From contig NZ_AFPK01000005.1 of the NCBI RefSeq assembly GCF_000220525.1, positions 1-64,000 on the forward strand: 64,000 nt of DNA. Reading direction: 5' to 3'. The DNA comes from Ochrovirga pacifica (GTDB lineage Bacteria > Bacteroidota > Bacteroidia > Flavobacteriales > Flavobacteriaceae). Below, piece by piece: positions 27,229 to 36,844 of the stretch (positions are counted from its first letter, which is position 1; each line of letters opens with the position of its first letter). The translations under genes were made by a program, and so were the position numbers. The notes beneath the pieces were generated by a model. The model worked only from the letters and a program-made list of their open reading frames with translations. It was not told where the DNA came from and made no database searches.

Positions 27229-28899
27229 ATGTTTTTATCTATCGCTTCATTTCTTGGCTTTACCTTATTGGTAGCCTTAATTGCCTGGCTTGCGACCAGA
27301 AAAAATGTCAATAGTTCTGATGGTTATTTTTTAGGAGGACGTAGTTTGACTGGACCTGTAATTGCGGGGTCCTTATTATTGACCAACTTGTCTACTGAAC
27401 AATTAGTAGGATTAAACGGAGCTGCCTTTGAAGAGGGAGTTTTAGTTATGGCATGGGAAACTTTAGCCGCTATTGCTATGGTTGTAACTGCTGCCTTTTT
27501 ATTGCCTAGATATTTAAAAGGAGGAATTACTACGGTACCTCAATTTTTAGAAAACAGATACGATAAAATGACCAAAACTTGGGTATCTGGATTATTTTTA
27601 AGTGGATACGTATTTATTTTAATTCCGATTGTCTTATTTTCTGGAGCTTTGGCCATTAACACTATGTTTGATGTACCCGAAGCCTTAGGTTTAGTAATTC
27701 CAGAAGATTTGGCAAGTACCTTATCTCCTGCTGAATTGGCAGACTTACAAAGACAAAAAGACTTTTTAGCACTGTGGCCAACGGTAATTTCTATTGCTGT
27801 TATTGGTATTATATATGCCGTGTTTGGTGGACTTAAAGCTGTTGCTGTTTCTGACTCTATCAACGCAATTGGATTGATTATTGGAGGTTTGGCAATTCCC
27901 GTATTTGGATTGTTAGCAATTGGTGATGGTAGTATTGGTGAAGGAGTTTCTACATTATTTACTGAACACTCTGAGAAATTTATTGCCGCAGGAGGACCTG
28001 ATGCCTCTGTGCCATTCCATACAATCTTTACAGGTTTAATGTTGGTACAATTATTTTACTGGGGAACCAACCAAGCTATTATTCAAAGAGCTTTGGGTGC
28101 CAAAAACTTAGTAGAAGGACAAAAAGGTTTGCTATACGCTGCCTTCTTAAAAATATTAGGACCTTTAATGTTGGTATTGCCAGGAATTATTGCTTACCAT
28201 ATGTCTCAGCATCCAGGAGATTATAACTTTTTCTCATCAGCTATTATTAAAGATCAAGCATATCCATTATTGGTAAAACAAGTATTACCTGCTGGAATGG
28301 TTGGTTTCTTTGCTGCTGTATTGTTTGGAGCTATTTTAAGTTCTTTTAACGGAGCTTTAAACTCATCAGTAACTATTTTTGGTTTGGATATTTATAAGGC
28401 TCACATCAACCAAGAAGCTTCTGAAGCAAAAGTGGTAAAAGTGGGACAAACTTTTGGAATCTTTTTAGCAATTGGTGGTGCTTGTATAGCTCCTTTTATT
28501 ATATATGCTAACGACGGTTTGTTTGGGTATTTACAAAAAATTAATGGGTGTTATACCATTCCAATCTTTACTATTATTATTGTAGGATATTTAACCAAAC
28601 GTGTACCTGCTATTGCTGCTAAAATTGGGTTAGTTTCTGGTGTAGCTTTATACTGCTTGTACGTAGTGTTAGACGAATTTGTAATTCCAGGACAATTGCC
28701 GCATTTCTTAGACATCTGTGCAATTTTGTTTACTCTAAACATTATTATTATGTTGATTATTGGTAAATTAAAACCAAGAGAAACCGATTTTGTGCAACAA
28801 TACACAGAACAAGTAGATATTACCCCTTGGAAATTGCTAAAACCTGTAGGAATTATAATAACTGTTATCGTAGTTGCTACATATATATACTTTAATTAA
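27229..28899 (+). CDS. Sodium:solute symporter (SSS family)
   Basis: Integral membrane protein of 556 residues with about 13-14 hydrophobic segments. It has the SSS N-terminal pattern (SSDGYFLGGRSLTGPVIAGS near residue 30 and LLLTNLSTEQLVGLNGAA near 53-70) and a GALNSSVTIFGLDIYK segment near 375. It would co-transport a small organic solute with sodium, which suits a marine organism. SGLT-like sugar transporters are the closest pattern, but the solute cannot be assigned. It lies about 9 kb from the agar-type locus with many housekeeping genes between, so a link is not supported. A terminator hairpin follows directly. Confidence 0.9.
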   Translation: MFLSIASFLGFTLLVALIAWLATRKNVNSSDGYFLGGRSLTGPVIAGSLLLTNLSTEQLVGLNGAAFEEGVLVMAWETLAAIAMVVTAAFLLPRYLKGGITTVPQFLENRYDKMTKTWVSGLFLSGYVFILIPIVLFSGALAINTMFDVPEALGLVIPEDLASTLSPAELADLQRQKDFLALWPTVISIAVIGIIYAVFGGLKAVAVSDSINAIGLIIGGLAIPVFGLLAIGDGSIGEGVSTLFTEHSEKFIAAGGPDASVPFHTIFTGLMLVQLFYWGTNQAIIQRALGAKNLVEGQKGLLYAAFLKILGPLMLVLPGIIAYHMSQHPGDYNFFSSAIIKDQAYPLLVKQVLPAGMVGFFAAVLFGAILSSFNGALNSSVTIFGLDIYKAHINQEASEAKVVKVGQTFGIFLAIGGACIAPFIIYANDGLFGYLQKINGCYTIPIFTIIIVGYLTKRVPAIAAKIGLVSGVALYCLYVVLDEFVIPGQLPHFLDICAILFTLNIIIMLIIGKLKPRETDFVQQYTEQVDITPWKLLKPVGIIITVIVVATYIYFN

Positions 28900-28921
28900 A
28901 AAATTTGTTAAAATATATCGA

Positions 28922-28929
28922 TATATTTG
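28922..28929 (+). promoter_or_regulatory. Predicted -7 box for the DUF4369 lipoprotein gene
   Basis: TATATTTG matches TAnnTTTG and lies just before the terminator hairpin of the symporter gene. The hairpin would then be part of the new transcript's leader. Confidence 0.4.
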
Positions 28930-28930
28930 T

Positions 28931-28960
28931 AAACCCACTATTTTTGTAGTGGGTTTATTT
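28931..28960 (+). terminator. Terminator of the symporter gene
   Basis: AAACCCACTA pairs with TAGTGGGTTT across a short T-rich loop and is followed by a T-rich stretch. Confidence 0.8.
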
Positions 28961-28976
28961 TATTACCTTGATCAAC

Positions 28977-29657
28977 ATGAAACAGTACGTATATTTCTTA
29001 CTAACCATAGCATTGTATAGTTGTTCTAACACTTCTGATAAAAATTTTATTGTTGAAGGAGAGATTGTAGGATTAAAAAAAGGAACCATTTATCTTGAAA
29101 AGATTCAAGATGGGGAAATTTTGGTCATCGATTCTGTATATATAGACAATGGAAAAGAAGAATTTATTATGGCCAACAACATTAAAGAACCTGAAATTTT
29201 CATTCTTTCTTTAGACAAGCTAAGCACCAAACAACTTCTTTTTTTTGGTGAACAAGGAACAACGCATATCAAAACCAATTTAGACCATTTTTATAGCAAA
29301 TCTAAAATCACAGGTTCAAGCCTACATGACTTGTTAGAAACTTTTGACAAATACATCAAAAAATTTCAAGATGAGAATTTAGATTTAATCAAAACCAAAT
29401 TTGAATCTCAAAAACACAATGATTTTGCCGAAGTAGAAAAAATAGAACAACGCAGACTACAAAACTTAAAGCGTATGTATTTGTTTTCTGCCAACTTTGC
29501 TATTGCACACAAAGATAAAGCTATTGCCCCTTACATCGCTTATGCAAAAATGGAACAAGCTGCACCTCAGCTAAAGCAAAAAATATACGATGCATTAGAA
29601 CCAGAAATCAAAGCAAGTAAATATGGAAAATTGCTAAATGCTCAGCTTATCGAGTAA
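28977..29657 (+). CDS. DUF4369-domain lipoprotein
   Basis: The ATG at 28977 gives 226 residues with a lipoprotein signal (YSCS, Cys16); a TTG three codons upstream is less likely. After the anchor comes a DUF4369-type strand-rich domain (FIVEGEIVGLKKGTIYLEKI, then FILSLDKLSTKQLLFFGEQG). That domain usually precedes a thioredoxin-like domain in Bacteroidota. Here the C-terminal part is helical (about 110-220) and has no CxxC, so there is no thioredoxin active site. It is convergent with the DUF4442 gene, with stop codons two bases apart. Function unknown. Confidence 0.8.
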   Translation: MKQYVYFLLTIALYSCSNTSDKNFIVEGEIVGLKKGTIYLEKIQDGEILVIDSVYIDNGKEEFIMANNIKEPEIFILSLDKLSTKQLLFFGEQGTTHIKTNLDHFYSKSKITGSSLHDLLETFDKYIKKFQDENLDLIKTKFESQKHNDFAEVEKIEQRRLQNLKRMYLFSANFAIAHKDKAIAPYIAYAKMEQAAPQLKQKIYDALEPEIKASKYGKLLNAQLIE

Positions 29658-29659
29658 AA

Positions 29660-30115
29660 TTATTCTTTTAGCTTAATACTCCATGTAAACTTAAAACTAG
29701 CCACTATGGCTCCAGTTTCATCAGTTCCTATGGATTCTAGTGTAAACTGAGTTCCTTCTCCATACAACAATTCAGCATCAATTCCTTTCTGAATGCTTAC
29801 TCCTTCGTGGCATTTGAAGTAAATTTTACCCACTGCTTTTTTGGTAAATTCTGCCTGGGTTCCTAAAACCAATGTAGAAAATTTATGCCCTGTTTCTCGG
29901 GTCAATTTAATGACTAAAGCCCCAGTTGCCAATTCTGCTGTCATGGCAAGTACCGCAAAATAAATCGATTGAAAAGGATTTTGATTGAACCAGTTCAATT
30001 TTACTTTTGCAACACACATTGTTTTAGTTAACGTTGCTACACGTACACCACACCAGTAGGCAGAAGGTAATTTAAAAAATAAAAAACGATTTAATTGTTT
30101 GGCTGTTAGTTTCAT
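29660..30115 (-). CDS. DUF4442 hotdog-fold protein (thioesterase-like)
   Basis: The start at 30115 (MKLTAKQLNRFLFF) gives 151 residues; longer in-frame starts add 24 residues that overlap the divergent gene and look non-coding. The pattern FQSIYFAVLAMTAELATGAL near 57-76 is the central helix of the hotdog fold found in DUF4442 and PaaI-like thioesterases. The late part YGEGTQFTLESIGTDETGAI is a strand pair. Family members may hydrolyse acyl-CoA, but the catalytic residue is not certain here. It is divergent from the DUF4870 gene by 42 bp. Confidence 0.85.
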   Translation of the reverse strand: MKLTAKQLNRFLFFKLPSAYWCGVRVATLTKTMCVAKVKLNWFNQNPFQSIYFAVLAMTAELATGALVIKLTRETGHKFSTLVLGTQAEFTKKAVGKIYFKCHEGVSIQKGIDAELLYGEGTQFTLESIGTDETGAIVASFKFTWSIKLKE

Positions 30116-30157
30116 TGTACATTTATTGGCAACACTTAAAATACATATTTTTTTGTT

Positions 30158-30517
30158 ATGAAGATAGTAGACAGTAAAACAGATCACAATTTAGCAATGA
30201 TTCTGCATTTATGCGGTTTTTTAAATGGAATGTTACCAATAGTTGTTCCCTTAATTATTTGGTTACTAAAGAGAGAAGAAAGTGATTTTATTGACAAACA
30301 CGGAAAAGCAGCATTAAATTTTCAAATTTCAGTAATTATCATCGGTATTTTGGCAGTACTCTTTATAATTTTTACCTTTGGCTTAGGTACGTTTTTTGTA
30401 GCTCCTTTGGCAATAATTTTTGTTTTACTATACATTCTTTTTATTATTAGAGCAGCCATTGCTGCACACAAAGGACAATACTACACCTATCCCATTAGTT
30501 GGGACATTATCAAATAA
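30158..30517 (+). CDS. DUF4870 small membrane protein
   Basis: Protein of 119 residues with three hydrophobic segments (about 15-40, 58-80 and 85-105). The DUF4870 signature is clear: HLCGFLNGMLPIVVPLIIWL followed by HGKAALNFQISV. It is an inner-membrane protein of unknown function. Its stop is four bases from the end of the convergent gldA. Confidence 0.88.
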   Translation: MKIVDSKTDHNLAMILHLCGFLNGMLPIVVPLIIWLLKREESDFIDKHGKAALNFQISVIIIGILAVLFIIFTFGLGTFFVAPLAIIFVLLYILFIIRAAIAAHKGQYYTYPISWDIIK

Positions 30518-30521
30518 AATT

Positions 30522-31418
30522 TTAAGAAGCCGTAACCTCCTTAAACAAAGCCTCTAAGGTTTTGTTTTTGCTGTTTAGTTGTAAAATTCTTAAACCTTGT
30601 TCGTTTGCAAAATCAAAAATTGCTGCACGTTTATCTTCTTTAGTATTAAAAATCAACTCCCATTCATTGTCATGAAAATTAGTAGCTGTTTCTAAATCTT
30701 TAAGTTGATTCACAAACTGAAATTCAATCTTAAAATCAAAAACAACATGTAATATTTGCTTTTGTCCTGATTTTAATTCTTCTAAACTGGCATCAATTTT
30801 TAAGTTTCCTTTGTTGATGATAATCACACGATCGCAAACAGCCTCTACTTCTTGCATTATATGTGTAGAAAACAAAACCGTTTTTTCTTTTCCTATTTTT
30901 TTGATTAGTTCACGAATTTCTACTAGCTGATTAGGGTCTAAACCTGTGGTGGGTTCGTCTAAAATTAACACTTCTGGATTGTGAATTAAAGCAGCAGCCA
31001 AACCTACTCTTTGCTGATATCCTTTAGACAACTGATGTACTTTTTTATTTGCCTCTGATGTTAGCCCTGTTTGATGAATTACTTTTTTTATTTCTTCTTT
31101 AGCAGCTTTGTGTACATTAGCAATAAAGGCTAGGTATTCTTTTACGTACATTTCTTTGTATAATGGATTGTGCTCTGGCAAGTAACCTAGTTTCTGGTTT
31201 GTTAATTTGCTTTGGGTACTTACCAAAGTATCACACACAAAAAGTTTCCCTTTAGAGGGTTCAATGTATCCTGTTAACATCTTCATTACGGTTGATTTCC
31301 CAGCTCCATTAGGCCCTAAAAACCCAACAATTTCCCCTTTTTTTACTTCAAAACTCAAATGGTTTACCGCAATTTGATTTCCGTATTGTTTGGTTACATT
31401 TTCTACTTTAATGGACAT
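30522..31418 (-). CDS. gldA: Gliding motility ABC transporter ATPase GldA
   Basis: ABC ATPase of 298 residues. The Walker A motif GPNGAGKST is near residue 35, the signature LSKGYQQRVGLAAAL near 131, and Walker B VLILDEPTTGLDP near 150. A C-terminal extension of about 80 residues follows, as in GldA of flavobacteria. GldA works with membrane components GldF and GldG and is needed for gliding in some species. Its partners are not adjacent; the fused GldF/GldG-like protein at 60987-63245 has its own ATPase beside it. It is divergent from lipB. Confidence 0.88.
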   Translation of the reverse strand: MSIKVENVTKQYGNQIAVNHLSFEVKKGEIVGFLGPNGAGKSTVMKMLTGYIEPSKGKLFVCDTLVSTQSKLTNQKLGYLPEHNPLYKEMYVKEYLAFIANVHKAAKEEIKKVIHQTGLTSEANKKVHQLSKGYQQRVGLAAALIHNPEVLILDEPTTGLDPNQLVEIRELIKKIGKEKTVLFSTHIMQEVEAVCDRVIIINKGNLKIDASLEELKSGQKQILHVVFDFKIEFQFVNQLKDLETATNFHDNEWELIFNTKEDKRAAIFDFANEQGLRILQLNSKNKTLEALFKEVTAS

Positions 31419-31504
31419 ATCCTTTAAATTTAACAGGCAATAAAGTTAGCAATTCTCCCCTTTTACGACTGATTATTTCAACGATTATTCTGAAATTTGC
31501 AAAC

Positions 31505-32209
31505 ATGGAAAATAAGAGCGTACATTTTAGAAACTTAGGAAAAAGAGGCTATAAAGAAACTTGGGATTATCAAGATCAATTGTTTCAAGAAATCTTAGCC
31601 ACCAAAGTCTCTAACCGTAAATTAGAAAAACCTGTTGCTACTAACAACCATTTTTTATTTGTAGAACATCCTCATGTATACACTTTGGGTAAAAGTGGAG
31701 ATTTGTCTAATTTATTGCTTACCCAAGATCAACTTGCTGCCAAAGGAGTAACTTTTTACAAAAGCAATCGTGGTGGCGATATCACCTATCACGGTCCTGG
31801 ACAAATTGTAGGATATCCTATTCTAGACCTCGACAATTTTTTTACTGACATCCATAAGTACTTACGCTTTTTAGAAGAAGCAGTGATTTTAACTTTAGCA
31901 GAATACCATATTAAAGGAGAAAGAAGTGAAGGAGAAACAGGTGTTTGGTTAGATGTTGGAACTTCTTTTGCTAGAAAAATTTGTGCCTTAGGCGTACGCA
32001 GTAGTCGTTGGGTAACTATGCATGGATTTGCACTGAATGTAAATGTAGATTTAGGCTATTTTGACCATATTATTCCTTGCGGAATTAAAGGAAAAGCTGT
32101 GGCTTCAATGCAAGCTGAACTGGGCAAATCTATTGACATTAATGAAGTACAGCAAAAATTATTACATCATTTAGGCAACCTTTTTCAGTGGGAATTGCTT
32201 CCTTTCTAA
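31505..32209 (+). CDS. lipB: Lipoyl(octanoyl) transferase
   Basis: Moves the octanoyl group from acyl carrier protein to lipoyl domains of 2-oxoacid dehydrogenases such as the PDH complex; 234 residues. Diagnostic motifs are [18 protein letters not shown] near residues 89-106 and the catalytic Cys/Lys region [13 protein letters not shown] near 197-209. MHGFALNVN near residue 176 is also typical. The 3' end overlaps the convergent rnhB by four bases. Confidence 0.96.
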   Translation: MENKSVHFRNLGKRGYKETWDYQDQLFQEILATKVSNRKLEKPVATNNHFLFVEHPHVYTLGKSGDLSNLLLTQDQLAAKGVTFYKSNRGGDITYHGPGQIVGYPILDLDNFFTDIHKYLRFLEEAVILTLAEYHIKGERSEGETGVWLDVGTSFARKICALGVRSSRWVTMHGFALNVNVDLGYFDHIIPCGIKGKAVASMQAELGKSIDINEVQQKLLHHLGNLFQWELLPF

Positions 32210-32808
32210 AACAACCGTAACTGCTCTTCAGGCAACAACTTAAAGCTTTGTCTGTGATGCTCACAACTTCCTGTTTCTAAGATTGCTTTGCGATGCTCTT
32301 TAGTAGGGTAGCCTTTATTTTTTTTCCAATTGTATGCAGGAAAATCTAGATGAAGTTTCTCCATATACATATCTCTATATGTTTTGGCCAAAACCGATGC
32401 AGCCGCAATAGACAAGTATTTGCCATCACCTTTTACAATTGTTTCACTTGGAATATCTTTATAAGGCCTAAACTTATTTCCATCAACAATAATAAAATTA
32501 GGTTGTAGTGTTAGTTGATCTATGGCTCTGTGCATGGCTGTAATAGAGGCTTGTAAAATATTTAATTCGTCAATTTCTTGTTGATACACATAGGCAACTG
32601 AATAAGCTAAGGCTTCTTTCTGAATAATAGGCAACAACAATTTGCGTTGTTTTTCGGTCAATTTCTTAGAATCGTTGAGTAAAGGATGTTCAAAATTTTC
32701 TGGTAAAATTACAGCAGCAGCCACCACAGGCCCTGCCAAACAACCTCTTCCAGCTTCATCGGTTCCTGCTTCTAAATTATTTCCTGAAAAATTGGCTAAT
32801 AAAGGCAT
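32206..32808 (-). CDS. rnhB: Ribonuclease HII
   Basis: Removes RNA from RNA/DNA hybrids and single ribonucleotides from DNA; 200 residues. The catalytic acidic residues are in [20 protein letters not shown] near residues 15-34 and in the VDGNK region near 118. The ending SFKLLPEEQ is the normal C-terminus. Convergent with lipB (overlapping stops) and divergent from the porin gene. Confidence 0.96.
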   Translation of the reverse strand: MPLLANFSGNNLEAGTDEAGRGCLAGPVVAAAVILPENFEHPLLNDSKKLTEKQRKLLLPIIQKEALAYSVAYVYQQEIDELNILQASITAMHRAIDQLTLQPNFIIVDGNKFRPYKDIPSETIVKGDGKYLSIAAASVLAKTYRDMYMEKLHLDFPAYNWKKNKGYPTKEHRKAILETGSCEHHRQSFKLLPEEQLRLF

Positions 32809-32885
32809 ATTTCTTGTTTGGTTCCCTCAATATTAGTCATTCTGATTCGTTTAAAAAAATTACCTTTGCTTTGCAATTTTTAATT

Positions 32886-34868
32886 ATGAAAAAAACAGGA
32901 ATTTTATACCTCTTTTGTTTGTGTTTTTACTTGGTAAATGCGCAAGAAGAACCTAAAAGTCTTTTGCCAGAAGCAAACATAACCTTGCAAAAAGATAGTC
33001 TTCAGTTTTTAAAAAACAAAAGAGATAAGAACATTCCCTTGGATAGCATTAAAAATATGTACGGAGGTAGGTATGTAGATTATCAAAAAATTTCTTATGC
33101 TTTTGACACCATACAAATAGATACCACGTTACATATAGACAAATACTTTAGACATAATTTTACCCAAAAAGACGATTTTGAATGGGCTCCTTTTCCTAAT
33201 CAGGGACAGACTTTTGTAAAGCTTAGTCACCAGTTTGTACATAATGATATTCTTCCCGTTTTTGGAGCCACCGCTAAATTATTTGACTATTTGTCTATAG
33301 AAGACATCACTTACTATCATGTACCCACACCTACAACTATTCTTTTTTACAACTCGGGAATGGATGGACAGATGCTAAACAGTACTTTTACTACAAACTT
33401 TAGTAAATTCACTAACTTTTCTGTAGGCTATAAAGGACTTCGATCTATTGGAAATTATCAAAGAGCTAGATCTAGTCATATCAACTTTAGAACTACATTT
33501 AGTTATTACAACCCCGCCAAACGTTATCAATTTAGAACGCATTTTATCTCTCAAAAATTAGACAATTTAGAAAATGGTGGATTGACGGCTACTTCTGTAA
33601 AGGAATTTAAGGATGATAACCCCGATTTTCAATCTAGAGGTAGAGTAAATGTAAATTTGTACGATGCTAGAAGCTTTTTAAAATCGGATCGTTTTAACTA
33701 CGAACACGAACTACGCTTGACCAACACAAAGGACAGCTTACAGCAAAACTTAACAAATTTAAAAGTCGGACATCACTTTAGTTTTGAAGCTAGCAAGTAC
33801 CAATTCTCTAGTACAGATACTGATTATTTTGATAATAACGAAGCCCTTTTTGGCGAGCGTTTAGAGGATTACACCAAAGACAAAACTGAACTTAGAACTA
33901 TACAAAACCAAGTATATTTAAAATTTAATTCTCCTTGGATTTTTGGAAACTTTAAAGTTTTTGGAGCAGTAAATAGTATAAATCAAGCTTATGATGCTGT
34001 CAAAACCTTAGAAACTGAAAATATTCCTAACGAACGAAATATTAATTTCACTTCTATAGGAGGTAGCTGGAACGGAAAATACAAAGGTGTTTTTATTAAC
34101 GGATATGCACAACAAGTAATTAACGGAGAAAACTTGAATAGCAATTTGCATGTAAACGCTGGTTTTCAGCTAAAGAACAACGTATCTGCCAAGGCAGGAT
34201 TGCAAATAAAAACACAAACTCCCAACCTTAATTACACGCTAAATCAATCTAACTTTACCAATCTTAACTGGAATCAAAATTTTGATAGTGAAGCTTACAG
34301 AACCATTTACGGAAGTATTGGTACCAAATGGCTTAAAGCAGATCTTTTTTTACATCAAATAGAAAACTATGCCTATTTTGATGCTACCAGCCGTGCCAAT
34401 CAATATTCACAAATTATAGATTACCTTAAACTAAAAGTACAAAGTGAATTGCAATTAGGGCATTTTCATTTAAACAACACACTGCTCTATCAAAACGTAG
34501 CACAAGGAAAAGAAGTTTTTAGAGTTCCAGAATTTGTTACTAGAAATACATTATACTATCAGGATTACTTTTTTAAAGGAGACCCTTTGTTTGCTCAAAT
34601 AGGAATTAGTTTTAAGTACTACACCAATTATTACGCAAATAGCTTTAACCCAGTACTCAATGAATTTTATCTACAAAACAGCAGCCAAGTAGGTAATTAT
34701 CCTAGTTTTGATGTTTTTGTAAATGGAGAAGTACGAAGAACCCGTATTTATTTTAAAGTAGAAAATGTAACAGCAAGTATTACAGGACGAAATTACTTTG
34801 TAACTCCAAACCAACCTGCAAGAGATTTAATTATGCGTTTGGGTGTGGTTTGGAATTTTTGGAACTAA
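32886..34868 (+). CDS. Putative porin, outer-membrane beta-barrel
   Basis: The start at 32886 (MKKTGILYLFCLCFYLVNAQ) gives a signal peptide and 660 residues; the longer frame from 32814 overlaps rnhB's promoter side and lacks a signal. The mature protein is a run of amphipathic beta strands with many aromatic residues and Asn, ending in WNFWN, an aromatic terminus typical of barrel proteins. The pattern fits the Bacteroidota putative porin family. Substrate and channel size are unknown. The last codons overlap the stop of the convergent outer-membrane gene. Confidence 0.82.
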   Translation: MKKTGILYLFCLCFYLVNAQEEPKSLLPEANITLQKDSLQFLKNKRDKNIPLDSIKNMYGGRYVDYQKISYAFDTIQIDTTLHIDKYFRHNFTQKDDFEWAPFPNQGQTFVKLSHQFVHNDILPVFGATAKLFDYLSIEDITYYHVPTPTTILFYNSGMDGQMLNSTFTTNFSKFTNFSVGYKGLRSIGNYQRARSSHINFRTTFSYYNPAKRYQFRTHFISQKLDNLENGGLTATSVKEFKDDNPDFQSRGRVNVNLYDARSFLKSDRFNYEHELRLTNTKDSLQQNLTNLKVGHHFSFEASKYQFSSTDTDYFDNNEALFGERLEDYTKDKTELRTIQNQVYLKFNSPWIFGNFKVFGAVNSINQAYDAVKTLETENIPNERNINFTSIGGSWNGKYKGVFINGYAQQVINGENLNSNLHVNAGFQLKNNVSAKAGLQIKTQTPNLNYTLNQSNFTNLNWNQNFDSEAYRTIYGSIGTKWLKADLFLHQIENYAYFDATSRANQYSQIIDYLKLKVQSELQLGHFHLNNTLLYQNVAQGKEVFRVPEFVTRNTLYYQDYFFKGDPLFAQIGISFKYYTNYYANSFNPVLNEFYLQNSSQVGNYPSFDVFVNGEVRRTRIYFKVENVTASITGRNYFVTPNQPARDLIMRLGVVWNFWN

Positions 34869-36388
34869 CGCTTAACCAATTGACTGATATTTAACTTAAT
34901 ACCAACATCCAGAATATAAGGCGTAAAGTTTCCTTCTTGCACAGGTCTTAATTGTCCTAAATTAGCAAAAAGAGCTACACGCTGATTTACTTGTTTTTCT
35001 AAACCAATACCATATTGGTAGCCCAAACCGTTTCCTAGATTGATGTCACCACCTCCTCCTGCTCCAATCATTCCTTTTAACGGAACTTTTACGGTTTGTG
35101 TTATTGGTAAATAATACTGCAAACCTAGCCAACCTTCGGCATATGCTCCGTAGTTTCCTTGATACGCCCATACAGTACTAGCCAACAAGCTAAGATGAGC
35201 ATTCATATGCTTCTCTATATCAAAACCGATTAAGTTAAACGCTTTATCATAAGGTCTATTTTGCTTATCGGGTTCCCCTTTTGTAAAATATGTTCTGTTA
35301 AACACAGCAAATTCAAAACCTTCTTTTACCAGATTGTTAGCAGTAACCACGGTTTCTTTTTTAGGTTCTTTTTGTTGATAGAATTCAAATGATCTTCCCA
35401 AAGAAATGTCTAGCTGACTGGATTCAAACGCTCCGTTGGGAGCAAAAGTTTTTCCCAAATTGGCCTTTAATAAATAATCTTTAATTCTTAGCCCAAGTCC
35501 AATTTCTGCTTGTAATGCCAAACCACCGCCAAACTCTACTGCTCCTCCTCCTGCTCCACCAATTAAAGCACGCGTATCCAAAACCAAATGATTGTTTAAA
35601 AAAGAAAGTTCGTAACCCAACCCTGACAAATACATCATAAAACCATCTACTCCTCCTCTATACGCACCTCCTAACTCTACCGTTGCATACAAGTGCTGGG
35701 TTAAAAATCGGTTCAATTCAAAACCAATCAACGAAATTGCCTCTGCTGTATTGGGATCTGAAGACAAGGTAGGTCCTTTTCTATAATCGAACAAAGTGGT
35801 AGATAACATTGCTGCCTGCAATTTATAAAAATCGGTAGCTTGTGTAGTGGCTTGAATTTCAGCGATGGACTTTGTTAAATAAGTGTCTACACCTATTGAA
35901 ACACCAACATTGGCATGCAAGCTTGTAATATTTCCCCCATCAGGGAACTCTACTCCAGCAATTCCAGCCCTTAGCCCTAGTCTAGGAGATATCATCCATT
36001 CTATATCTAAATGAGGTCTTACCATAAAACCACCTCCGTCTGGGGCAGCACTACCTCCACCTCCTCCAAGATACAATCCTGCATCGTAGTAAAGTTTATT
36101 AGACAGTAAGGGCTTTTTAATCCCTGTAGAAACCCCAAACACAAAAAAACCAGAACGAATTCCCGTTAGGGCAGAATACGTATTCACTCCAAAATACCAA
36201 TCGGGTACTTTGGCAACCAAACCAAATACTTCGTAACCAATTCCTAAAAAACCCATATCAGGCTCATTACCGAACATTCTTATAGATTCTCCTGACAAAC
36301 GAATTCTAGAAGGAAGTTTTTCTACAGAATAGCTTTGCGAAAATGCAAATTGAACTGACAATAGAACGATCCAAATAATGTGTTTCAT
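34865..36388 (-). CDS. Exported protein with three glycine-rich beta repeats
   Basis: Protein of 507 residues with an N-terminal signal (cleavage near FAFSQ). The body appears to be three tandem copies of a module of roughly 130-160 residues. Each has a LGIGYE or LIGFE strand, then a Gly cluster (LGGGGG, IGGAGGG, IGAGGGG), then a G-L-rich strand and a closing VGVSIG, ISLGRS or VGIKLN strand. I recognise no named family. Beta-barrel or secreted beta-helix forms are both possible. It starts three bases after the stop of dtd, so it is probably in the rsgA-dtd transcript. Confidence 0.7.
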   Translation of the reverse strand: MKHIIWIVLLSVQFAFSQSYSVEKLPSRIRLSGESIRMFGNEPDMGFLGIGYEVFGLVAKVPDWYFGVNTYSALTGIRSGFFVFGVSTGIKKPLLSNKLYYDAGLYLGGGGGSAAPDGGGFMVRPHLDIEWMISPRLGLRAGIAGVEFPDGGNITSLHANVGVSIGVDTYLTKSIAEIQATTQATDFYKLQAAMLSTTLFDYRKGPTLSSDPNTAEAISLIGFELNRFLTQHLYATVELGGAYRGGVDGFMMYLSGLGYELSFLNNHLVLDTRALIGGAGGGAVEFGGGLALQAEIGLGLRIKDYLLKANLGKTFAPNGAFESSQLDISLGRSFEFYQQKEPKKETVVTANNLVKEGFEFAVFNRTYFTKGEPDKQNRPYDKAFNLIGFDIEKHMNAHLSLLASTVWAYQGNYGAYAEGWLGLQYYLPITQTVKVPLKGMIGAGGGGDINLGNGLGYQYGIGLEKQVNQRVALFANLGQLRPVQEGNFTPYILDVGIKLNISQLVKR

Positions 36389-36391
36389 AGT

Positions 36392-36844
36392 TTATTCTTT
36401 TTGATGTGTGTCCATTAAAATAGTAATAGGTCCATCATTTACAATATTTACTTCCATATAAGCACCAAACTCTCCGCTTTGTACAGGTTGCTCCATTAGC
36501 TCTGACATGCGTTTTTTAAAAGCCTCATACAACGGTATGGCAATATCTGGTTTGGCAGCCTTTATAAAACTAGGACGGTTTCCTTTTTTGGTTTGTGCAA
36601 ATAGAGTAAATTGGCTTACCACAATTACTTCTCCTTTTATATCTTGAATGGATAAGTTCATCAAGCCATTTTCATCGCTAAATATTCTTTGTTTAACAAT
36701 TTTTTGACAAAGCCACTCTAAATCTTCCTGCCCATCTTCGGCAACAATTCCTAAAAATATTACCAAACCAGCTCCTATTTGGGCAACTTTTTTTCCGTCT
36801 ATACTTACAGCACCTTTGCTTACCCTTTGTAATACTACCCTCAT
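36392..36844 (-). CDS. dtd: D-aminoacyl-tRNA deacylase
   Basis: Removes D-amino acids (and glycine from tRNA-Ala) from mischarged tRNA; 150 residues, the usual length. It shows MRVVLQRVSKGAV at the start, the SQFTLFAQTKKGNRPSF motif near residues 77-93, and the conserved Gly-Pro motif NDGPITILMDT near 135. Its ATG overlaps the stop of rsgA (TAATG), a sign of translational coupling. Confidence 0.96.
   Translation of the reverse strand: MRVVLQRVSKGAVSIDGKKVAQIGAGLVIFLGIVAEDGQEDLEWLCQKIVKQRIFSDENGLMNLSIQDIKGEVIVVSQFTLFAQTKKGNRPSFIKAAKPDIAIPLYEAFKKRMSELMEQPVQSGEFGAYMEVNIVNDGPITILMDTHQKE

Noticed and set aside
27229..28899. Symporter as part of the galactan system
   Set aside because: It is about 9 kb from the locus with unrelated housekeeping genes between, and no shared operator was seen.
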